Below are positions 1 through 5,119 of a stretch of DNA of 7,740 nt, one piece after another. Numbering within the stretch: the stretch's first letter is position 1; each line of letters starts with the position of its first letter. The notes under the pieces are model-generated. The model saw only the letters and a program-made list of their open reading frames with translations. It searched no databases and had not been told where the DNA came from. This stretch comes from Sedimentibacter sp. (lineage in GTDB: Bacteria > Bacillota > Clostridia > Tissierellales > Sedimentibacteraceae), in NCBI GenBank assembly GCA_029256005.1, contig JAQSYS010000072.1, forward strand, positions 1 to 7,740, read 5' to 3'. A program made the translations under genes and the position numbers.

Positions 1-1875
1 AAAAATAAAATAAATCAAATTGTAAGTTCATCAACAATTCAGAAATACTTACAGGAAGATTTAGTTACCATGAGAAATGACAGATATGTAATTCCTGTAC
101 GAAAGGAATACAGAAGCATGGTGAAAGGTATTATCCACGATCAGAGTTCAACTGGTTCAACATTGTTTATAGAGCCAATTGCAATTGTGGAAATGACAAA
201 TGAAATTTCTGATTTAAGGGTTCAAGAAAAAAAAGAAGTAGAAAGAATACTTTTGGAACTAAGCGGCATGATCGGAGAGATTGCAGATGAAATGCTTTCA
301 AACCAAGAAACATTAACCTTGCTTGATTTTATATTTGCAAAGGGGAAATATGCTATAAGCATCAACGGAATTGAGCCAAATTTAAACAACAAAGGTTATA
401 TACGAATAAAAAAGGGAAGACATCCATTAATTGATCCTAAGGTTGTCGTCCCAATTGATGCTTACCTTGGTGATGATTTTACAACATTAATCATAACAGG
501 ACCAAATACCGGAGGAAAAACTGTTTCTTTAAAAACACTAGGATTGTTTACATTGATGGGGATGGCCGGTTTGCACCTTCCTGCAGAATATGGCACTGAA
601 GTATCAGTATTTAGCGCAGTATATGCAGATATAGGTGATGAGCAGAGCATTGAGCAAAGTCTCAGTACATTTTCATCTCATATGACTAATATTGTTAAAA
701 TTATGAAACAAGTTGATGAAAAGTCATTTGTGCTTTTTGATGAATTAGGAGCAGGAACTGACCCTACAGAAGGAGCAGCACTTGCCATAGCTATTCTTGA
801 CACTCTTCATGACAAAAAAATAATCACTGCTGCCACAACACATTACAGTGAGCTAAAGCTATATGCTTTGACAACTAAAGGTGTAATAAACGGAAGTGTG
901 GAATTCAATGTAGAAACGCTGAGTCCCACATATAAGCTATTAATAGGAGTTCCGGGCAAATCTAATGCATTTGAAATATCCAAAAAAATAGGACTTAGCC
1001 AAGAAATAATTGATAGAGCTAAACAAACAATTGAAACTGACAAGGTTGAATTTGAGGATGCTTTAAAGCAAATTGAAGAAAGACGAATTTATATTGAAGA
1101 AAAGAAGCGTGAAATTGACAGAATAAATGAAGAAAGTCAGAAAAAGCATTCCAGCTTCTTAGCAAAGGAAAGAAAGTCACTTGAAAAAAGTGAGCAGATG
1201 GTTAATGAAGCAAACTATGAAGCAAGAAAGATTATTGAAAATGCAAAGAAGGAATCGTCAGAAATCATTAAAGAATTAAGAAAGCTAAATGTTGATATGG
1301 ATAAGGATAAAGTTCGACGTCTAAATGAGCTAAGACAGAACCTTAATGATAAAACTAAGGAATTTGAAGAAAATCAATATGCAGATCAAATTTTCAAAGA
1401 TGATAATTATGATGAAGAGACTCCGCTTGCTAACGGAGATGCTGTAATGGTAAGAAGTTTGAATCAAAAAGGGCATGTAATTTCTGATGCAGAAAATTCT
1501 CAGACTGTAATGGTTCAAATTGGGCTTTTGAAAATGAAGGTGAAAAAATCTGATTTAGTAAAAATAAAATCAGAAGAAATAGAAAAGCAAAAAACAAACA
1601 CCTCAAGGATGATAAAGCTGAAAACCTCATCAATAAATCCTGTAATAGATTTGAGGGGACTAAATCTTGATGAAGCACTGCTTGAATTGGATAAATATCT
1701 TGATGATGCGTTCATGTCAAATTTAAATGAAATCCAGGTAATTCACGGAAAAGGAATGGGAATACTTCGTGAGGGAGTCACTCAATTCTTGAAAAGACAT
1801 AAACATGTTAAAGATTCAAGGCTTGGAGCATTTAATGAAGGCGGAGATGGAGTAACGATTGTGACATTTAAATAA
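1..1875 (+). CDS. mutS2: Endonuclease/ATPase MutS2, 5'-truncated by the window edge
   Basis: MutS2 is a MutS-paralogue ATPase. In Bacillus it splits collided ribosomes; in other bacteria it suppresses homologous recombination. The frame is open from base 1, and the 23 residues before the ATG at 70 continue the family sequence, so that ATG is internal. 624 residues are visible; against a usual length near 785, about 160 N-terminal residues are missing. Visible-residue landmarks: HDQSSTG near 46, Walker A GPNTGGKT 167-174, DIGDEQS 210-216, Walker B FDE ending at 248, TTHYSELK near 281, a charged coiled-coil-like stretch about 340-460, a KOW-like segment GDAVMVRSLNQKGHVI from 479, and a C-terminal Smr domain from DLRG (550) to the end. 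The Smr motif reads HGKGMG (582-587), where HGKGTG is usual. The gene ends at a shared hairpin terminator. The family call is very secure; nuclease activity is inferred. Confidence 0.97.
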   Translation, partial: KNKINQIVSSSTIQKYLQEDLVTMRNDRYVIPVRKEYRSMVKGIIHDQSSTGSTLFIEPIAIVEMTNEISDLRVQEKKEVERILLELSGMIGEIADEMLSNQETLTLLDFIFAKGKYAISINGIEPNLNNKGYIRIKKGRHPLIDPKVVVPIDAYLGDDFTTLIITGPNTGGKTVSLKTLGLFTLMGMAGLHLPAEYGTEVSVFSAVYADIGDEQSIEQSLSTFSSHMTNIVKIMKQVDEKSFVLFDELGAGTDPTEGAALAIAILDTLHDKKIITAATTHYSELKLYALTTKGVINGSVEFNVETLSPTYKLLIGVPGKSNAFEISKKIGLSQEIIDRAKQTIETDKVEFEDALKQIEERRIYIEEKKREIDRINEESQKKHSSFLAKERKSLEKSEQMVNEANYEARKIIENAKKESSEIIKELRKLNVDMDKDKVRRLNELRQNLNDKTKEFEENQYADQIFKDDNYDEETPLANGDAVMVRSLNQKGHVISDAENSQTVMVQIGLLKMKVKKSDLVKIKSEEIEKQKTNTSRMIKLKTSSINPVIDLRGLNLDEALLELDKYLDDAFMSNLNEIQVIHGKGMGILREGVTQFLKRHKHVKDSRLGAFNEGGDGVTIVTFK

Positions 1876-1899
1876 AAAAAACCCTAGCGGGTTTTTTTT
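1874..1899. terminator. Bidirectional intrinsic terminator between mutS2 and the ABC-F gene
   Basis: Eight A (1874-1881), CCC, loop TAGC, GGG, then eight T (1892-1899) form an 11-bp stem with a U-tract on whichever strand is transcribed. It overlaps the mutS2 stop codon and lies 25 bp from the stop of the convergent ABC-F gene, so it can serve both. Confidence 0.85.
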
Positions 1900-1923
1900 A
1901 TCTTTTGATAGTTAAAATCCATA

Positions 1924-3495
1924 TCACAAATCAATAACTTTTGTTGCTATATTTTCATTGAACATAATATCATGCTCAACAAAAATCATTGTTGGTTCAA
2001 AGGCCTTAATGAGCTCTTCAATTTGAATTCTTGAATAAACATCTATAAAGTTTAATGGTTCATCCCATATATAAATATGAGCACTTTGAGAAAGACTCTT
2101 TGCAATCAGTACCTTCTTTTTCTGACCTTCACTTAATTCTTGTAAGTTTTTTGAGAAATCCTCTGAATCCATATCAAGCTTTGCAAGTAGTGTTCTAAAT
2201 ATGCTTTCATCAATATTTTCATTGATAATGAAATCCTGGAAGCTTCCGCATAAAAAGGATGTGTCCTGAGGAACATATGATATATTTAAATTACTTCCAA
2301 TATTCACATTGCCCTCATAATTCTTGCTCTCAGATGTCAGTATCTTTAAAACTGTTGATTTCCCGGAACCATTTTTCCCCCTTAATGCAATTCTGTCACC
2401 CTGGTTCACCGTAAAACTCACATTGTTAAGAATATTTCTAGCTCCGTAGTTGACAGATAAACCATCAATGTTAACAAGAGAGCTCTTATGATACAATTTA
2501 GGAATAACCTTTAATGAATCATACTTTTCTATATTTTTTAGAAGCTTTTTCTTTTCTTCAATGGAATTTTCCTTACGGAGTTCTATTGATTTAGCTCTTT
2601 TCATCATTTTAGCAGCCTTGTGTCCGATAAAACCTCTATCAGGTGAATGCTCACCAATTTTGGATTTTTCAATCTTGTCGCTCCAGCCAGCCGTGCGTCG
2701 GAATGATTCTTCTAATTGGTTTATTTCCTTTTTAAGCTTTTCATTTTGATTAATTTCATAATTGTCCTGTAGATTTTTATTTTCCTGCCAACTTGAAAAA
2801 TTCCCCTTTTGTACTTCAATGTTGCATTTGTTTATTGAAAGTATATGGTCAACAGTTGAGTCAAGAAAATGCCTGTCGTGGGAAACTAGAATAAATCCTT
2901 TCTTTGAATTCAAATAATCAGCCACGCAATTTCTTCCATCAATGTCTAAATGGTTTGTGGGTTCGTCAATCAGAAGAAAGTTATTCTTTTTTAAAAATAA
3001 TGCTGCAAGCATTACTTTAGTTCTTTCACCATTGCTTAGAGTATCAAACGGACGTGTCAATACGTCAACATTGACATCAAGCTTACGTATTTCCTTTTCA
3101 ATAAGCTCATTTATGATATAACCATCGTTTAGAACATATAAATCTAAAATCTCTCCATACTTAAGCATAGAATCTTCTGATTTTGCTTCAATACATTTAT
3201 CCATTTCTGCTTCCCAAACACTAAAGGGAGCTATCGCATTCCTTGCTGCTTCAAGTGTATTAAAGCAGCGATCAACTTTAAAAGGAAAATAATCAAATTT
3301 AGTTGAAGCTGTTATTGATCCTGTGTAATTGTATTTTCCTAGGAGAAGCTTTAAAAATGTTGTCTTGCCTCTTCCATTTCTTCCTATAAACCCCAATTTC
3401 CAATCGGTATCTATTTCAAAGGTTGTGTTTTCAAAAATATTCTCATAGCTTTCTTCGTATCCAAATGTTAAATTGTTTACACTTATTATAGACAT
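1924..3495 (-). CDS. ABC-F ribosomal protection ATPase, Lsa/CplR/Vga-like
   Basis: This 523-residue cytosolic protein has two ABC ATPase domains in one chain and no membrane segment, as in ABC-F proteins. NBD1: Walker A GRNGRGKT 38-45, signature LSNGE 153-157, Walker B LLIDEP 174-179 followed by TNHLD, switch His206. Linker about 240-330 carries GWSDKIEKSK and DRGFIGHKAAKMMKR, which I recognise from Lsa/CplR-type proteins. NBD2: Walker A GKNGSGKS 373-380, signature LSEGQ 454-458, Walker B YIWDEP 475-480 followed by LNFID, His508. Proteins of this group bind the ribosome E site and displace lincosamides, streptogramin A and pleuromutilins from the peptidyl transferase centre. All catalytic motifs are intact, so it should be active. 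The drug spectrum cannot be read from sequence; a housekeeping ABC-F is less likely because of the linker and DEPLN motif. The start has a strong ribosome binding site (AGGAGGGA). A long leader precedes it. Confidence 0.93.
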   Translation of the reverse strand: MSIISVNNLTFGYEESYENIFENTTFEIDTDWKLGFIGRNGRGKTTFLKLLLGKYNYTGSITASTKFDYFPFKVDRCFNTLEAARNAIAPFSVWEAEMDKCIEAKSEDSMLKYGEILDLYVLNDGYIINELIEKEIRKLDVNVDVLTRPFDTLSNGERTKVMLAALFLKKNNFLLIDEPTNHLDIDGRNCVADYLNSKKGFILVSHDRHFLDSTVDHILSINKCNIEVQKGNFSSWQENKNLQDNYEINQNEKLKKEINQLEESFRRTAGWSDKIEKSKIGEHSPDRGFIGHKAAKMMKRAKSIELRKENSIEEKKKLLKNIEKYDSLKVIPKLYHKSSLVNIDGLSVNYGARNILNNVSFTVNQGDRIALRGKNGSGKSTVLKILTSESKNYEGNVNIGSNLNISYVPQDTSFLCGSFQDFIINENIDESIFRTLLAKLDMDSEDFSKNLQELSEGQKKKVLIAKSLSQSAHIYIWDEPLNFIDVYSRIQIEELIKAFEPTMIFVEHDIMFNENIATKVIDL

Positions 3496-3502
3496 AAAAA
3501 AA

Positions 3503-3510
3503 TCCCTCCT
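3503..3510 (-). promoter_or_regulatory. Ribosome binding site of the ABC-F gene
   Basis: On the minus strand this reads AGGAGGGA; its AGGAGG core lies 9 nt before the ATG at 3495. It directly follows the stop codon of the upstream 46-codon ORF (TAAGGAGGG, sharing its first base). It can be partly masked by a five-pair hairpin, CUCUC/GAGGG with loop UUAAG (complement of 3504-3518). Confidence 0.85.
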
Positions 3511-3650
3511 TAAGAGAGAAAATTAATACCAACAAAAATAATAACAATAATATAAATTAAAGTATTAAATATTAAAGGTATGGAAATTAATTCACTCTCA
3601 TTATATAATGCACAAAATAAACCCATAAGGGTTATTATTTTATATTTCAT
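3510..3650 (-). CDS. Possible 46-residue leader ORF upstream of the ABC-F gene
   Basis: On the minus strand an ATG at 3650 opens 46 codons (MKYKIITLMGLFCALYNESE, then a hydrophobic stretch rich in Ile, Leu and Phe, ending GINFLS). It stops at TAA 3512-3510, directly before the ABC-F Shine-Dalgarno sequence. Its first third runs through the terminator-like hairpin, and its last codons form one arm of the hairpin that can mask the ribosome binding site. Translating it could therefore affect both structures. Against it: no clear Shine-Dalgarno precedes the ATG, the composition is what AT-rich DNA gives by default, and I recognise no homologue. It could be a leader peptide, a small membrane protein or chance. 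Confidence 0.35.
   Translation of the reverse strand: MKYKIITLMGLFCALYNESELISIPLIFNTLIYIIVIIFVGINFLS
3612..3639 (-). terminator. Putative attenuator hairpin in the ABC-F leader
   Basis: Reading the minus strand, an A-rich arm ending ATAACCC, loop TTAT, then GGGTTTATTTT form a stem of three G-C and two A-U pairs, a 2-nt bulge, and about six further A-U pairs. The U-rich side gives it the form of a weak intrinsic terminator. It lies about 70 nt after the predicted transcription start and about 115 nt before the ABC-F start codon, where an attenuator would be placed. The stem is weak, so function is inferred. Confidence 0.45.
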
Positions 3651-3669
3651 TTACATAAATAAAAGCAAA

Positions 3670-3681
3670 TTATCTAATCAT
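3670..3681 (-). CDS. Possible 3-codon mini-ORF (MIR) in the ABC-F leader
   Basis: ATG ATT AGA TAA on the minus strand lies about 27 nt into the predicted leader. It is preceded by AAAGG with 10 nt between that and the ATG, a plausible ribosome entry site. Such minimal ORFs can hold a drug-stalled ribosome in attenuation leaders. With only three codons, chance is a serious alternative. Confidence 0.25.
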   Translation of the reverse strand: MIR

Positions 3682-3713
3682 TCCACTATTACCTTTCTTT
3701 TAAATTCTATTTA

Positions 3714-3742
3714 ATTATAATAAATCAAAACACGTTTGTCAA
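3714..3742 (-). promoter_or_regulatory. Consensus sigma-A promoter of the ABC-F gene
   Basis: On the minus strand TTGACA (3742-3737) and TATAAT (3719-3714) are separated by exactly 17 bp, a perfect match to the vegetative consensus. Transcription should start near 3707, giving a leader of about 210 nt. So strong a promoter before a resistance-type gene suggests that expression is limited downstream, in the leader. Confidence 0.88.
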
Positions 3743-3780
3743 ATATGAATTAATTTATCCATATTTAATAAAATATTAAA
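3741..3780. repeat. Two AT-rich inverted repeats between divergent promoters
   Basis: AAATATG (3741-3747) and CATATTT (3760-3766) are 7-bp inverted arms with a 12-bp spacer; the left arm touches the ABC-F -35 box. Overlapping them, TTTAATA (3764-3770) and TATTAAA (3774-3780) form a second pair with a 3-bp spacer. They fill most of the gap between the two -35 boxes, a usual operator position, but AT-rich DNA produces such repeats readily. Confidence 0.3.
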
Positions 3781-3785
3781 TTACT

Positions 3786-3814
3786 TTGCATTTTAATACT
3801 ACAAATATTATAAT
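3786..3814 (+). promoter_or_regulatory. Promoter of the GNAT acetyltransferase gene
   Basis: TTGCAT (3786-3791) and TATAAT (3809-3814) are separated by 17 bp: four of six and six of six consensus matches. The predicted start near 3821 gives a 5' UTR of about 42 nt. The -35 box lies 43 bp from that of the divergent ABC-F promoter. Confidence 0.75.
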
Positions 3815-3862
3815 AAAATATAAATTACATAAAATAGAAAAAACCACACAATCGGAGGTTAT

Positions 3863-4942
3863 ATGGAAAGAGAAATAGTCAGATTAGATATGGACAGAGA
3901 TTTTGATGCATTTGAAAAATTATCAGTTATATCCTTTGGAGAAAATACAAACAGCAAAAAAGAAATGTACGAATGGCTTTTTGATAGAAACCCTTACAAT
4001 AAATCAGGCAACATGATGTATTTATTAAAGGAAGGGGATAAGGTTATAGGCTGTGACGGACTTCTGCCAAATGAACTGTATGTAAATGGGAAGGTATTGT
4101 TGACTGCTCATTCAGTTAAATCAATGACTCACCCTGACTATAAGAAGCAAGGAATATTTAGACAAATGACTTTGAATTCCTGTGAGAGAGGACTTCAAGA
4201 CGGTGTTGATGTTGTAATCGGCCTTGCAAACGACCAAAGTTATCCTGCATACCAAAGATTTAATTGGCCTACATTGTTTGAAAAAGAAGTGTATGTAAAG
4301 CCAATATTAATTACTAACATTTTAAAGAGAAGAATAAAAGTAGGACCTTTGGCTTCATTGGGCAATACAATTTACTCTACATATATGAAAAATAAATTAA
4401 ATGCTCAGATGGACAAAGAAATAAAATTTGATATACTTAACAAAGTTCCTGAAAGTATTCAAGGATGCTGGGACAAATATAAATCAAAATATAATGTCAT
4501 GCTGGTTAGAGATTACAGATACTGCAATTATAGATACAACGATAGACCAGATGTTAATTATGTTACAATTCTTGCGAAGTTAAATAATGAAGTTATTGGA
4601 TTTGCAGTTTTGCACAATTCAGTTGCTAACGGTTCGAAGATGACTTCTGCAGTTGAATTTTTCACTGACCCTACTAATGAAAGATACATAAAGGCATTAG
4701 CAAACGGAGTTTCTAAATATTGCTTTGACAATAAATTGGAATATGCTGTGGTAGGCACTGGGTTATATGGTGAATATAAAAAGGTTCTCTTAAGCAATGG
4801 ATTTATGATTACAAGAAAACCTCCAAAAAATAATATGATGATTGCTAACATTCTTTCTGATAAGGTTACATTGGAAGAAATTACAGGTCATGATAAGTGG
4901 CATATTACACAGGGTGACGGAGAAACAGAGTTAGATTTGTAA
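3863..4942 (+). CDS. GNAT-family N-acetyltransferase, two-lobed (Acetyltransf_9/Eis-like type)
   Basis: This predicted 359-residue cytosolic acyl-CoA-dependent acetyltransferase has no signal peptide or membrane segment. The N-terminal lobe shows GNAT features: a beta-strand region VIGCDGLLPNELYVNGKVLL (61-80), the acetyl-CoA pyrophosphate-binding region HPDYKKQGIFRQM (90-102), and GLANDQSYPAYQRFNW (120-135), typical of motif B. The C-terminal half has RDYRYCNYRYNDRP (216-229), a conserved-looking joint in long GNAT proteins, then a second GNAT-like lobe to about 330 and a KWHITQGDGE tail. The length is about twice that of a minimal GNAT. The substrate cannot be read: small molecule, aminoglycoside, peptide and cell-surface sugar are all open. 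GGAGG (3854-3858) is 4 nt from the ATG, slightly close but convincing. It is transcribed alone from its own promoter; no clear terminator follows, so read-through into argS is possible. Confidence 0.85.
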   Translation: MEREIVRLDMDRDFDAFEKLSVISFGENTNSKKEMYEWLFDRNPYNKSGNMMYLLKEGDKVIGCDGLLPNELYVNGKVLLTAHSVKSMTHPDYKKQGIFRQMTLNSCERGLQDGVDVVIGLANDQSYPAYQRFNWPTLFEKEVYVKPILITNILKRRIKVGPLASLGNTIYSTYMKNKLNAQMDKEIKFDILNKVPESIQGCWDKYKSKYNVMLVRDYRYCNYRYNDRPDVNYVTILAKLNNEVIGFAVLHNSVANGSKMTSAVEFFTDPTNERYIKALANGVSKYCFDNKLEYAVVGTGLYGEYKKVLLSNGFMITRKPPKNNMMIANILSDKVTLEEITGHDKWHITQGDGETELDL

Positions 4943-5026
4943 TCATTGGTGAACATTTGAAAACAATAGCTCAATATTTGTGTACTACTTATATTTCCAG
5001 TCTATTGCATTATCAATTGTTCTTGG

Positions 5027-5055
5027 TTGACATTGAAATTTCACTGTGATATCAT
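5027..5055 (+). promoter_or_regulatory. Promoter of argS with extended -10
   Basis: TTGACA (5027-5032), a 17-bp spacer, and TATCAT (5050-5055) preceded by TGA (5047-5049), which forms an extended -10 (TGnTATCAT). Transcription should start near 5062, giving a UTR of only about 48 nt. That is too short for a T-box leader, the usual clostridial control of aminoacyl-tRNA synthetase genes. Confidence 0.82.
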
Positions 5056-5085
5056 TACTAAAATATAACTAAAAAATTACATATA

Positions 5086-5096
5086 AGGTAATACCT
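5086..5096 (+). repeat. 11-bp palindrome in the argS 5' UTR
   Basis: AGGTA-A-TACCT is perfectly symmetric around a single base and ends two bases before the argS Shine-Dalgarno GGAGG (5099-5103). The 1-nt centre is too tight for an RNA hairpin, so if it is functional it would be as a DNA-binding site or through alternative pairing. Chance occurrence is possible. Confidence 0.25.
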
Positions 5097-5119
5097 ATGG
5101 AGGATAGATATGGATTTTA
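5096..5119 (+). CDS. Possible 7-codon ORF (MEDRYGF) overlapping the argS start
   Basis: ATG GAG GAT AGA TAT GGA TTT TAA begins 14 nt before the argS ATG in another frame and ends inside argS. AAGG at 5085-5088 is 7 nt upstream of it. Its AGA arginine codon lies at 5105-5107, directly before the argS start codon. Translation is unproven; its ATG overlaps the argS ribosome binding site, so it may be accidental. Confidence 0.2.

Noticed and set aside
70..72. ATG at 70 as the start of mutS2
   Set aside because: The frame stays open to base 1 and the preceding residues fit MutS2, so this Met is internal and the gene continues beyond the window.
2561..2749. Plus-strand ORF of 62 codons inside the ABC-F gene
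   Set aside because: It is antisense to a strongly supported coding region, has no family resemblance, and is a frame shadow. Similar short ORFs inside mutS2, the GNAT gene and the transglycosylase gene were dropped for the same reason.
4943..5026. Terminator after the GNAT gene
   Set aside because: Only 4-bp AT-rich stems without a T-tract were found; none is convincing.
4943..5109. T-box or other riboswitch before argS
   Set aside because: The predicted UTR is about 48 nt, with no T-box motif, specifier stem or terminator/antiterminator pair.
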